A stretch of 64,000 nucleotides of DNA from Anadara kagoshimensis (lineage: Eukaryota; Mollusca; Bivalvia; Arcoida; Arcidae), in assembly GCA_021292105.1 (NCBI GenBank), contig CM037872.1:14658791-14722790 (forward strand), written 5' to 3'. The notes under the pieces were generated by a model, which did no database searches, was not told the origin of the DNA, and worked only from the letters and a program-made list of their open reading frames with translations. The stretch's first letter is position 1. Every line of letters starts with the position of its first letter. This document shows, in pieces, positions 32,601 to 39,300 of this stretch. Both the position numbers and the translations under genes were made by a program.

Positions 32601-34929
32601 GTCAGTGTAGTGGAACTTCTACAATGTACAATTCCTTCTTGTGGTCAGTGTAGTGGAACTTCTACAATGTACAATTCCTTCTTGTGGTCAGTGTAGGAAC
32701 TTCTACAATGTACAAGTCCTTCTTGTGGTCAGTGTAGTGGAACTTCTACAATGTACAATTCCTTCTTGTGGTCAGTGTAGTGGAACTTCTACAATGAACA
32801 ATTCCTTCTTGTGGTCAGTGTAGTGGAACTTCTACAATGAACAATTCCTTCTTGTGGTCAGTGTAGTGGAACTTCTACAATGTACAATTCCTTCTTGTGG
32901 TCAGTGTAGTGGAACTTCTACAATGTACAATTCCTTCTTGTGGTCAGTGTAGTGGAACTTCTACAATGTACAATTCCTTCTTGTGGTCAGTGTAGTGGAA
33001 CTTCTACAATGTACAATTCCTTCTTGTGGTCAGTGTAGTGGAACTTCTACAATGAACAATTCCTTCTTGTGGTCAGTGTAGTGGAACTTCTACAATGTAT
33101 AATTCCTTCTTGTGGTCAGTGTAGTGGAACTTCTACAATGTACAATTCCTTCTTGTGGTCAGTGTAGTGGAACTTCTACAATGTACAATTCCTTCTTGTG
33201 GTCAGTGTAGTGGAACTTCTACAATGTACAAGTCCTTCTTGTGGTCAGTGTAGTGGAACTTCTACAATGTACAAGTCCTTCTTGTGGTCAGTGTAGTGGA
33301 ACTTCTACAATGTACAATTCCTTCTTGTGGTCAGTGTAGTGGAACTTCTACAATGTACAATTCCTTCTTGTGGTCAGTGTAGTGGAACTTCTACAATGTA
33401 CAATTCCTTCTTGTGGTCAGTGTAGTGGAACTTCTACAATGTACAATTCCTTCTTGTGGTCAGTGTAGTGAACTTCTACAATGTACAATTCCTTCTTGTG
33501 GTCAGTGTAGTGGAACTTCTACAATGTACAATTCCTTCTTGTGGTCAGTGTAGTGGAACTTCTACAATGTACAATTCCTTCTTGTGGTCAGTGTAGTGGA
33601 ACTTCTACAATGTACAATTCCTTCTTGTGGTCAGTGTAGTGGAACTTCTACAATGTACAATTCCTTCTTGTGGTCAGTGTAGTGGAATTTCTACAATGTA
33701 CAATTCCTTCTTGTGGTCAGTGTAGTGGAACTTCTACAATGAACAATTCCTTCTTGTGGTCAGTGTAGTGGAACTTCTACAATGTACAATTCCTTCTTGT
33801 GGTCAGTGTAGTGGAACTTCTACAATGTACAATTCCTTCTTGTGGTCAGTGTAGTGGAACTTCTACAATGTACAATTCCTTCTTGTGGTCAGTGTAGTGG
33901 AACTTCTACAATGTACAATTCCTTCTTGTGGTCAGTGTAGTGGAACTTCTACAATGTACAATTCCTTCTTGTGGTCAGTGTAGTGGAACTTCTACAATGT
34001 ACAATTCCTTCTTGTGGTCAGTGTAGTGGAACTTCTACAATGTACAATTCCTTCTTGTGGTCAGTGTAGTGGAACTTCTACAATGTACAATTCCTTCTTG
34101 TGGTCAGTGTAGTGGAACTTCTACAATGTACAATTCCTTCTTGTGGTCAGTGTAGTGGAACTTCTACAATGTACAATTCCTTTTGTGGTCAGTGTAGTGG
34201 AACTTCTACAATGTACAATTCCTTCTTGTGGTCAGTGTAGTGGAACTTCTACAATGTACAATTCCTTCTTGTGGTCAGTGTAGTGGAACTTCTACAATGT
34301 ACAATTCCTTCTTGTGGTCAGTGTAGTGGAACTTCTACAATGTACAATTCCTTCTTGTGGTCAGTGTAGTGGAACTTCTACAATGTACAATTCCTTCTTG
34401 TGGTCAGTGTAGTGGAACTTCTACAATGTACAATTCCTTCTTGTGGTCAGTGTAGTGGAACTTCTATAATGTACAATTCCTTCTTGTGGTCTGTGTAGTG
34501 GAACTTCTACAATGTACAATTCCTTCTTGTGGTCAGTATAGTGGAACTTCTACAATGTACAATTCCTTCTTGTGGTCTGTGTTTTAATGTTGTTGTTATA
34601 TAGCATCTTATATAAATTAAAAGATGCTAGCAATCTGAGTTTGTTAATTTTACATGTAGTTATGTAGGGAAGGATCTATTGACTACAAGGATAATACTAA
34701 TTCAGCCTACAGACTACAGCAAAGGAAATGGGTATAAATTTTAGTTGATTTATTGTTTGGTTGCTAAATTAAAAAAAAAAAACAACTTAGTTCAACTCAG
34801 TTTGTATAAATGTAATCATGTTACTAAATAAGAGTACTGGTACAGTACTAAAACATTTTGACTTACGTGAGAACAGATCTTCTATTTATAAATTCTTTAT
34901 CAGGTAATTCACCAAGCTTTTTCTTTTTA
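4695..34929 (-). CDS. Sterol O-acyltransferase (SOAT/ACAT), 12 confident exons, N-terminus incomplete
   Basis: ER multipass enzyme of the MBOAT family that transfers a fatty acyl group from acyl-CoA to cholesterol to make cholesteryl esters. The twelve exons are 34929-34867, 30888-30781, 28768-28620, 15271-15144, 14012-13934, 13330-13219, 12888-12692, 9565-9489, 8823-8725, 8326-8191, 7169-7033 and 4778-4695. All introns are GT...AG, every junction keeps phase, and together they give about 455 residues plus a stop. The order of landmarks matches vertebrate SOAT1: [88 protein letters not shown] (catalytic His), EWYARQNCP and PRSWTC. Vertebrate SOAT proteins run about 520-550 residues, so some N-terminus is missing here. 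SOAT1 versus SOAT2 type is not decided. Confidence 0.97.
4813..5050 (+). repeat. Hairpin terminus shared with the 4-kb elements
   Basis: TCAAAGCACTGATAGTGCTG (from about 4815) matches the left end of the large elements at 36395 and 50160 (TCAAAGCAC, loop, GGTGCTGA). The following sequence differs, so this is a related or deleted copy lying in the last SOAT intron. Its right end is not determined. Confidence 0.5.
5051..5884. other. Intron sequence with a 24-bp perfect palindrome
   Basis: Last SOAT intron. A 24-bp perfect palindrome occupies 5083-5106 (half-site TGTATCAGGCAT). Motifs such as GTATCAGAGTCGAGTC near 5670 recur in the fold-back at 44121-44281, so this is probably a related, diverged mobile element. 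No coding sequence. Confidence 0.55.
5885..6945. repeat. 23-bp minisatellite, about 46 copies
   Basis: Tandem array of ACTGATCTAATATTGACTT plus TTAA/CCTAA variants, period 23 bp. Units differ mainly in a CTCC/CTTT/CTTC segment and in ATACTG/ATATTG/ATGTTG. It lies in the SOAT intron just downstream (transcriptionally) of the exon at 7033-7169. Confidence 0.97.
7033..7169 (-). CDS. SOAT exon with EWYARQNCP
   Basis: Acceptor CTATTTCAG precedes TTGGATTT, donor GTAAGT. Phase 1 entry (T from the previous exon + TT). It encodes [16 protein letters not shown], a hydrophobic membrane segment ([14 protein letters not shown]) and [15 protein letters not shown], matching the vertebrate [20 protein letters not shown] and QEWYARQHCP region. 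Confidence 0.97.
7225..8050. other. SOAT intron, nothing further seen
   Basis: Intron between the exons at 7033-7169 and 8191-8326. AT-rich with no recognisable element; a few TACATA dinucleotide-like steps lie near 7684-7705. Confidence 0.6.
8051..8248. repeat. 64-bp triplication of a SOAT exon 3' end plus splice donor
   Basis: Three units start at 8051, 8115 and 8179. On the minus strand each holds 52 nt of the HEY exon 3' end (from AGCTTTGGGTTC to GGAGCTGGAT) followed by GTAAGTATTGTT. The transcriptionally first unit (8179-8242) is the real exon edge; the other two lie inside the intron with intact donors. Reading past the first donor gives Cys-Lys-Tyr-Cys and then TAG. Confidence 0.97.
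8191..8326 (-). CDS. SOAT catalytic exon (HEY)
   Basis: Acceptor TTTTTAG precedes ATTTTAGGACC; an alternative AG seven bases later would break the phase. It encodes [30 protein letters not shown] and [13 protein letters not shown]. The His in FHEY corresponds to the catalytic His of human SOAT1 (VVHEY). Exit phase is 1 (T). Its 3' 52 nt are tandemly repeated into the following intron. Confidence 0.98.
8593..8650. repeat. CA microsatellite
   Basis: (CA)n about 8594-8634, interrupted by AAAA and continued by CACACACACC, in the SOAT intron. Confidence 0.95.
8725..8823 (-). CDS. SOAT exon with DWWNSTS
   Basis: Acceptor ATTTTAG precedes GACTGG, donor GTAATC; 99 nt, phase 0 on both sides. It encodes [19 protein letters not shown] and [14 protein letters not shown]. 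With the preceding exon it completes the FYKDWWN signature of the ACAT/DGAT branch of MBOAT enzymes, implicated in acyl-CoA binding. Confidence 0.98.
9028..9110 (-). repeat. tRNA-derived SINE-like segment
   Basis: The minus strand carries TGGTAGCTCATTTGTTAAAG (A-box-like), and about 45 nt later CTGGGTTCCATCCC (B-box-like). No acceptor stem or folded tRNA is apparent, so this is a tRNA-derived SINE or relic rather than a tRNA gene. It lies in a SOAT intron. Confidence 0.6.
9489..9565 (-). CDS. SOAT exon with [14 protein letters not shown]
   Basis: Acceptor GATTTTTAG precedes GTTTCTTT, donor GTATGT; 77 nt entering in phase 1 and leaving in phase 0. It encodes [19 protein letters not shown] followed by DRMFYK, nearly identical to the vertebrate [19 protein letters not shown] and DRMFYK. 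Confidence 0.98.
9854..10042. mobile_element. About 190-bp MITE with 45-bp terminal inverted repeats
   Basis: The left arm begins GTTCGCCGCTGTACCACG and ends near GTTTGTGCGGAA (about 9903). The right arm is its reverse complement from TTCCGCACAAACGTT (about 9998) to GTGGTACAGTGGCGAAC. The interior holds a second, smaller palindrome (ATGACGT, TTTTC, GAAAACGTCAT). It encodes nothing and lies in a SOAT intron. The target duplication is not clear. Confidence 0.7.
10171..12075. mobile_element. Long non-coding element, ACAAGAGGCCC type, with about 170-bp internal repeats
   Basis: It opens ACAAGAGGCCCAATAGGGCC (self-complementary GGCCC/GGGCC) and closes near GGCAGTTGAGCTAAAAATGG. The interior has about five diverged tandem units of roughly 170 bp, recognisable by CACCATTTGTACAAACTTGG, CTTTAGG, ACAGTTTCAGA and GGGGCCAAAA. 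There is no open frame of note. It lies in the SOAT intron between the exons at 9489 and 12692. Confidence 0.75.
12076..12691. other. SOAT intron, repeat remnants
   Basis: Contains a tail ending CCTCCGAACTTTGTTTTTTGAGGGGATAATAATAA (12601-12635), a hairpin end resembling the CCTTTGCGGGGGTATAATAA end of the element at 3398-4275. No exon seen. Confidence 0.45.
12692..12888 (-). CDS. SOAT exon with YIFERFCVP
   Basis: Acceptor CATTTCAG precedes GACACC, donor GTAAAA; 197 nt with entry phase 2 and exit phase 1. It encodes [35 protein letters not shown], an [14 protein letters not shown] stretch and [11 protein letters not shown]. This matches the vertebrate segment with PTVRWGYVAMKFAQV, YYIFERLCAPLFR and SILPGVLIL, including two membrane helices. 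Confidence 0.98.
13219..13330 (-). CDS. SOAT exon with YRDSYPR
   Basis: Acceptor TTTTACAG precedes ATGATG, donor GTAAGT; 112 nt with entry phase 1 and exit phase 2. It encodes an acidic linker [14 protein letters not shown] followed by [20 protein letters not shown] and SYPR. The linker contains a 12-bp in-frame tandem duplication (GATGTCAATACA twice) in the variable loop where vertebrates have KEKSSTVPIPTV. Confidence 0.97.
13484..13800. repeat. 38-bp minisatellite carrying six consensus splice donors
   Basis: Units of 38 bp (TAGTGCTACTTAACAATAGC then TGTCAGACTCACCTGTAA) repeat from about 13484. On the minus strand six units read ATTACAGGTGAGTCTG, a perfect CAG/GTGAGT donor, starting at plus positions 13511, 13549, 13587, 13625, 13663 and 13701. 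Later units decay to TTGCATGTAA. The array lies in the intron directly downstream of the exon at 13934-14012. Confidence 0.95.
13934..14012 (-). CDS. SOAT exon with HSFVRENV
   Basis: Acceptor TTTTTGTAG precedes ATGAGG, donor AAG/GTAAAT; 79 nt with entry phase 0 and exit phase 1. It encodes [20 protein letters not shown] then YGKSKK, matching the vertebrate [15 protein letters not shown]. Its acceptor and first 11 nt are duplicated upstream. Confidence 0.97.
14002..14130. repeat. 43-bp triplication of a SOAT acceptor plus exon start
   Basis: Three units of 43 bp start at 14002, 14045 and 14088. Each contains, on the minus strand, TATTTTTGTAG followed by ATGAGGCTGG, so the real 3' splice site (14012/14013) is repeated at 14055/14056 and 14098/14099. 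Use of the next upstream acceptor adds 43 nt and shifts the frame to a TAG within the exon. Confidence 0.96.
14205..14945. repeat. CA and AT microsatellite plus 30-36-bp array
   Basis: CA repeats at 14209-14250 are followed by about 20 units of (AT)n joined to AATAATGTTCCAAAAGATCT, ending near 14945. The AT run varies in length between units, so the period varies from about 30 to 36 bp. SOAT intron. Confidence 0.95.
15016..15083. repeat. GT microsatellite
   Basis: (GT)n interrupted by GAGT steps, SOAT intron, about 60 nt before the exon at 15144-15271 on the plus strand. Confidence 0.95.
15144..15271 (-). CDS. SOAT exon with LPPAS
   Basis: Acceptor TTATTTTAG precedes GCTGGC, donor CAG/GTAAAG; 128 nt with entry phase 1 and exit phase 0. 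It encodes [20 protein letters not shown] (one or two membrane spans), then [19 protein letters not shown] and TTEQ, matching the vertebrate YTLPPASRFIIIFEQ. Confidence 0.96.
15345..18165. repeat. 86-bp minisatellite, about 33 copies
   Basis: Each unit runs TTACCCAGTGTCATATTGAT, AATTATGAATTAAGTCTCCC, ACCTGGCACCACACTATGTG, TCAGAGACTTATTGTCCTTA, TTCCAT (86 bp; some units lack TG and are 84 bp). Variants such as GTGTTAGACC and AATGAAG recur in blocks, indicating multi-unit duplications. The period is not a multiple of three. It fills the first part of the 13.3-kb SOAT intron. Confidence 0.98.
18166..18539. other. SOAT intron spacer between two arrays
   Basis: Unique-looking AT-rich sequence; no exon or element recognised. 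Confidence 0.5.
18540..18625 (-). pseudogene. Partial duplicate of the SOAT exon 28620-28768
   Basis: On the minus strand the sequence ATTGTCTTCCCATGTTTTAC, then CAATGGGCAACCAACAGGA closely matches the exon at 28620-28768 (TTGTTGTCTACCCATGTTTC, TACTACTGGGCAACCAACAGGA). After CAACAGGAGACTGG it diverges. It directly abuts the 54-bp array, whose unit continues the same exon-like sequence. The reading frame is shifted, so it looks like a dead exon copy rather than an alternative exon. Confidence 0.7.
18595..23560. repeat. 54-bp minisatellite, about 90 copies, open on both strands
   Basis: Unit: AAAACATGGGAAGACAATAG, TAAGAACACTTAAAGATCAT, TTTGTCCAAGTAGT. Because 54 is divisible by three, long frames are open on both strands: plus 18942-20024 (18-residue unit [18 protein letters not shown]) and minus 19305-20468 (unit [18 protein letters not shown]). 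Neither has a start, signal or domain supporting a real protein; many indels end the frames. The minus-strand unit resembles the SOAT exon at 28620-28768. Multi-unit blocks recur about 1.44-1.46 kb apart (19335, 20791, 22234). Confidence 0.97.
24453..26873. mobile_element. 2.4-kb inverted-repeat element, pogo/Tc1-like, no transposase
   Basis: The left terminus CAGTTGAATCTCGTTATCTT and, read from the right end on the minus strand, CAGTTGAATCTCATTATCTC form terminal inverted repeats. A TA precedes the left end; the right flank TTTATTG compared with the uninterrupted TATATTG suggests a decayed TA duplication. Subterminal repeats of about 30 bp (TTAACTTGAACAAAAAATTT) lie inside. TA targets and CAG-type ends point to the Tc1/mariner-pogo group. 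No transposase frame is visible, and another element is nested within. Confidence 0.75.
24699..25865. mobile_element. Inner ACAAGAGGCCC element nested in the inverted-repeat element
   Basis: It begins CAAGAGGCCCATGGGCCTGA and ends ACCTTTGGTCAGGTGAGCTA; CTCACCTGA near the start pairs with TCAGGTGAG at the end. The flanks (CTTGAACAAA on the left, AAATTTAGGAAAATTAAAT on the right) are halves of a 30-bp repeat that is intact just upstream at 24651-24690, proving insertion. Internal modules carry TGACCTTGACCTTTGAACC. Confidence 0.8.
27251..28520. mobile_element. Second element with about 165-bp internal repeats
   Basis: It opens ACCAGAGGCTCAGGATGAGC and closes GGCCTTTGGCCAGGTGAGCT. About seven tandem units carry CCCATAGGGTCCAATGTTAA, CTGGCGGCCATGTTTTTTGG, CGGATCAGAAAAATTTTGG and CCTGTAAAGTTTGGTTAAAT. 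A GACGACGGACGACGG tract precedes the end. Same architecture as the ACAAGAGGCCC elements, non-coding, in the SOAT intron. Confidence 0.75.
28560..28619 (-). repeat. Partial tandem copy of the SOAT exon within its downstream intron
   Basis: On the minus strand CCTTGTTATTGTTTACTTAT, GTTTTACTACTGGATAACCA repeats, 68 nt later, the exon segment CCTTATTGTTGTCTACCCAT, GTTTCTACTACTGGGCAACC. In translation the exon part [15 protein letters not shown] is echoed as [16 protein letters not shown]. It is a second, local duplicate of the same exon segment that seeded the 54-bp array. Confidence 0.75.
28620..28768 (-). CDS. SOAT exon with ALGKFPKV
   Basis: Acceptor TTTCTCAG precedes ATTGAA, donor GTCA/GTAAGT; 149 nt with entry phase 2 and exit phase 1. 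It encodes [37 protein letters not shown] and [12 protein letters not shown], matching the vertebrate LVLEFSLLSYAFGKFP, STFSVPYF and HWATG segment. The upstream join AG+A gives the Arg of INEGR. Confidence 0.96.
28780..29140. repeat. 183-bp direct duplication
   Basis: The block beginning AACACTGTAAATAACATTTG at 28791 recurs at 28974 with few differences, through GTAGTTACAAATATGTTGTG. Two copies only, in the intron just upstream of the exon at 28620-28768. Confidence 0.9.
29190..30720. mobile_element. One or two diverged ACAAGAGGCCC-type elements
   Basis: 29200-29885 holds two units with ACTATTTATAGTAATGG(C), TTTGTACCGGGTC and TTTGATCTACTCCACCTAGG, closing near CATTAACTCAGCTGGCTATA. 29885-30720 holds the CTGTGACCTTGACCTTTGAA modules and a closing CATACACACCATAAGCT. 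No coding frame. A 18-G run follows at 30723-30740. SOAT intron. Confidence 0.65.
30781..30888 (-). CDS. SOAT exon with HVKTIFHIF
   Basis: Acceptor TATTTGCAG precedes AGATTTG, donor GAAG/GTGGGT; 108 nt with entry and exit phase 2. It encodes [35 protein letters not shown], which follows the first membrane helix of vertebrate SOAT1 (DHIRTIYHMFIALLIL, DYIDEGR) residue by residue. Confidence 0.97.
31108..34580. repeat. 43-bp minisatellite, about 80 copies
   Basis: Unit: ACAATTCCTTCTTGTGGTCA, GTGTAGTGGAACTTCTACAA, TGT. The left third (to about 32280) mixes TGAAC/TGTAC, ATAAT/ACAAT/ACGAT and TTCCTTCCTT variants; the right two thirds are nearly uniform. It fills the intron between the exons at 30781 and 34867. 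Confidence 0.98.
34867..34929 (-). CDS. SOAT exon with FINRRSVL
   Basis: Acceptor TTTGTTTCAG precedes TAAAAAG, donor CTCAC/GTAAGT; 63 nt with entry and exit phase 2. It encodes [20 protein letters not shown] and shares the Thr codon with the next exon, matching vertebrate [20 protein letters not shown]. This is the most N-terminal exon I can assign with confidence. Confidence 0.93.
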
Positions 34930-36394
34930 CTGAAACAAATGTAAGATTTTATTGTAAGTTGAAAAAACAAATTAACAAATTTTCAACAGCACCAATTCTG
35001 TTTGTACAAGGTGACCTACAAACAAAGTTTACCATACATATTTTTTTCTTGTATTTTATAGATATACATGTACATGGTGCATTTTTAAGCCTTTAGATAA
35101 AGCTTTATATCTGTTAAAACAAGCTTTATGATGTTTCTAATCAGAAATCACTACAAATTTTTGTGACATTCCTGCAAACACTAAGCTATTTCAAAAGAAT
35201 TTGTTTTTGATATTAACTCCATTAACACTGATTAGTTCATTCTTTGTTTAAATTAGCGTGTAGTTAACTCACCTCATTTCAAATTCATTACTTTACTTTG
35301 ATGCATGTAAACTTAATTTCATTTCTTTTAAATATGTTCATGCCGTAGTCCAACTATTTATTTAGTATATAGTTGTTAATTGTTTAAATTCTGTCTGTAT
35401 AACAGGTTGACTAAAGTTTGAATTGTGACTTAGTATTATAACAATCAGGCATCAAGTCTCAAACAACATGCAGATATATCACTGTGACATATAAGCCCAC
35501 AAAGAGTGATCAGGAAATATTAAGTATTTAATCTAAACGGTTTAAAAATAAACAAAGATTCGTGCAAAAGTGTCAGTTATTGTGCATTTTTAGATTGAAA
35601 CAGAAAATGATAAATAAACTATTACATTCTACCACTCGTTCCCTCCCCCCTTCTCTCTCTCTCTCTCTCATCAGGTGTACTTTATCAGGGTACAACAGAA
35701 AGACAAGCACCTGCAAATTAAATATAAATGTAAAAACAAAAAATTCAAGAATTACAAGTAAACATCAAATAATTTCCAATAAGTATTTTTATAATGTACA
35801 TCATTTTCATAACAGGCTAATATAGTGAAAAGATGGGGAGAGTAAAATGATACAAATAAAATGCATTTGTGTACAATCTGACTGACATCATTAGACCTAT
35901 ACAGAATTATGATTAAAAAGATTGTAATGTCAGAATAGAAGAGGTAACATAATAAATATTTTATATTTTAGTGTGGTAAATTTATAAAGGATAAATGTGG
36001 CAGTATGAAGGATTATTTTGACACAAATGAAATGTTTATTAGTACAAATGTAGGAGGGCGATCGTGATGTTAAGGAACAATAGATACATGTGCAGACTTT
36101 GTTGAGTACTGGTAAGCAAAAGAAAATTAAATATATTTATTTCATTCAACAATAAGATATTTTGTCTGTGAGGCCTAAGTTCATCATTCATTATTTTTCC
36201 TGAAAATCTACTTAATTAAACAAAATATAAAAGATTTGAAAAGAGATTTATGTACCATTTACCCATACACAACTAAATAAAAAAAATATTAGGCTAAAAC
36301 AAAAGTTATAACAGAAAAATAAGATACTAGTCTATAAACTAAAAATATAACTTATATAATTCAATATAAGTTTGATTTGTATGAAAATATCAAA
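34930..36394. other. Intron or upstream sequence, no gene seen
   Basis: AT-rich. A CT microsatellite lies at about 35646-35669. A good donor-like ATGAG/GTGAGT on the minus strand near 35274 has no convincing exon in front of it. Open frames such as 35562-35825 show no protein signature. Confidence 0.5.
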
Positions 36395-39300
36395 TCAAAG
36401 CACCGGTGGTGCTGACCAAACAGGGAAATTGGATCTTGATCTTACAACAAATAAACTGCATTGTCTGCAATTTCAAAGTACCCAATCAAAGAAAGGCAAA
36501 TAATTTTAACATCAGTCCAAGATGTTGTTCTAATTTCTTCTCCAAGTGCATCTCAAAGACCAAAATAACAAACTTTTAAATATTTTAAACATGAGAGTAT
36601 AGATTATAAAGTCATTAATTTTAATGAGATGACATGAACTGTCACTGTTGAGTCAGACCAGTGTTCCAGCCAGGATTTCAAAAGGGTAGGGTGTTGTTGT
36701 AACAATGGTCACCTGAGATTAAGGTCAACCAGCTTAGCAAACTTATTAGAGCTTGAAGGTAAGTCAAGTTTTGCTTTGCAAACATAGTTAAGGTCACTAC
36801 AACCTTGAATATAGGTCAAGGTCAACCAGTTTCCCAAAATTGGTAGAACTTTTTGTTCTGATGCCATAAGAAGTTTCAAGTTCCAAGGCCTTTTGGTTGA
36901 TAAGAAGAGGTTTTCAGGTTTCACTTCATTAGGCCACTGTGACCTTGAATGTAGGTCAAAGTCATTCACTTCACAAACTTGGAAAAGCTTCATGTCCTGA
37001 TGCTATATTTGAAGTTTCAAGCTGTATGTGAAGTTTCAAGCAACAATGTCTTTTAGTTCATGACAAAAAGATGTTTCAAGTCTTTACTTTTAATAACTGT
37101 GACCTTGAAAGTAGGTCAAGGTCTACCAGCTTTGCAAATTCAGTAAAGTGTTATGTCCTGATTCTATATATGAAGTTTCACCATCCTAGTCATTTCCGCT
37201 CGTGACAAAAATTGTTTTTAATTTAACTACTTAAGATCACCATGACCTTGAATATAGGTCAAGATAAACTAGCTTCCAATACCGTAAATCGGGAAATTTT
37301 GGCATCAGGATAATTTGGCGGTTTTCTTCCAAAATGTGGATGTTTAATTTTGGTGTGTTTAAATTTGGCACTTCGCTAAATAAGGTGTTTTATTTTTGGC
37401 ATTTCACTGAATAAAATGTTCACAAACAGCCACAAGACAACGAATTATGCTCATTGAAAACCAGAAGTGTTGTTATTTATAAATTAGAAAATGAAATGGA
37501 ATGCACTATTAAGCCTTCCGGGTTTCATAAAATAACGATAATACAAATTGAAATACCGATGTATCGGTATATACTATATATGCAAAGACAAAAGAACTGC
37601 ATAAGGGGACAGTTCATTAATAATGAAACAATTACGAAGCGCGTAATAGTTAGTTTTCAACACCCCACGTGGAACCTCTATAATAACAAACCTCACCCTT
37701 GACCGACACTCATTATGGCTTCCGTAATCAACACATTTTACAATTAAACAAACACGCGTTTAAAGAAACTTAAGATGATTCTGACTGGGGAAACCAAAGA
37801 AATAGACACGCGACTACTTAAGTCCATAGGTATTTACTGATTAATAAACAATCACCTGATTAGATGACAGGTAAACACGCGGTAAGGACAATATCGTAGG
37901 ATATACTTAGTGAAGTCGGGTAGGGTTTTAAAGACCAGCAGACAGACTAGCGCTAGTTTACTTTTGTCGGACCGAAAACTGATTTGTCCGTTTATATTCC
38001 TGTTGTAAAATTGAAAATGTCCGAAAACAAAATAATGTCCGACTGGTGATTTTTCACGTCGGTCAAAATAAATTTACATCGGACAAGTCCGGCAAATATG
38101 ACCGTTTTTTCGCAAAGTTAAGATTAAAGTGCTCTATTACGGAACATCAATTTTCAGGTAAATATTGGCATTTCTTTTTTTAGAATATGTATTATTTTGG
38201 TGTGTTTAATTTTGGCACTTTTAAGTTGTGTGCCAAATAAACCAAACTTAAACTACAGCCGAAATTTCCCGATTTACGGTACTTGGTAGACCTTTTTCAT
38301 TTCCGGCTCTTAAGCCTTTGGGTTGATGAAAAGAAGACATTAAGGTTTAAGTACTTTTGGTCACTGTGACCTTGAAAGTAGGTCAACATTAATCAGCTTT
38401 GCTACCGACTAGACCTTCTTGTTCTGGTAGCATATAAAGTTTCAAGTGCCTAGGCCTTTCAATTCATGACAGATATTTCAAAGTTATTCTACTAGCTTAC
38501 TATGACCTTGAATATAGGTCAAGGTCAACCAGCTTTACAAATTTTTGTTCTGATGCTAAATGAGGTTGAAAGTTACTGTGGCCTTGAATGTAGGTCAAGA
38601 TCAACCAGCTTTGCAAACTTAGTAAAGTTTTATTTCCTGGTGCTTTATACATGTATATGGAGTTTCAAGCTGTTTTTACTTCTTTAGGTCAATGTGGCCT
38701 AAAATGTAGGTCAATGTCAACCAATTTTATAAACATGGTAGTCTTTTTTGTCCTGGTGTTATATATAAAGTTTTAAGGTCATAGTCCTTTTGGTTCATGA
38801 CAGAATGTATAAAGGCCTTGTTGCTTTAGGTCACTGTGACCTTAAATGTAATCAAGATCAACAACCTTTTCAAACTTGGTAGACCTTTTTGTCCTAATGC
38901 AATATATGAAGTTTCAAGCTCATGTGCCTTTTGGTTAAAGCTCATATGCCTTTTGGTTCATGAAAAGAAGATGTTTAAAGGTTTTGTTACTTTAAGTCAC
39001 TGTGACCTTGAATGTAGGTCAAGGTAAACTAATGTTCACAAACTTGAAAGGGCTTTGCCCAAGAAACATCCATATCCACTTTCACTAGCAAGTGTTAACT
39101 GGTTCTGGAGAAGAAGTTTAAAATGTTTATGGTGCAGGTAGCACAACAAACAATTATCTCACTATAGGTCACCTTCAGGTTTTCGCTCGGGTGACCTTAA
39201 AAAGACAATTTTACACATGGAAAGGGACTGTCTATTTTTTTAATATCCCCATGGGGAGGAGGGGTTATGTTTAAAATGAAAAATAAACTTGCAAAATTGA

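Noticed and set aside
14002-34580. Common origin of the 43-, 86- (2 x 43) and 43-bp arrays
   Set aside because: The two halves of the 86-bp unit are not similar to each other or to either 43-bp unit; the shared number appears to be coincidence.
35240-35280. Additional SOAT exon ending at the strong donor ATGAG/GTGAGT
   Set aside because: All frames in front of it hit stops within a few codons and no acceptor gives a sensible exon.
37454-37702. Transposase of the 998-bp TA-flanked element
   Set aside because: Only 82 codons, no DDE/D or helix-turn-helix pattern recognisable; the element looks non-autonomous.
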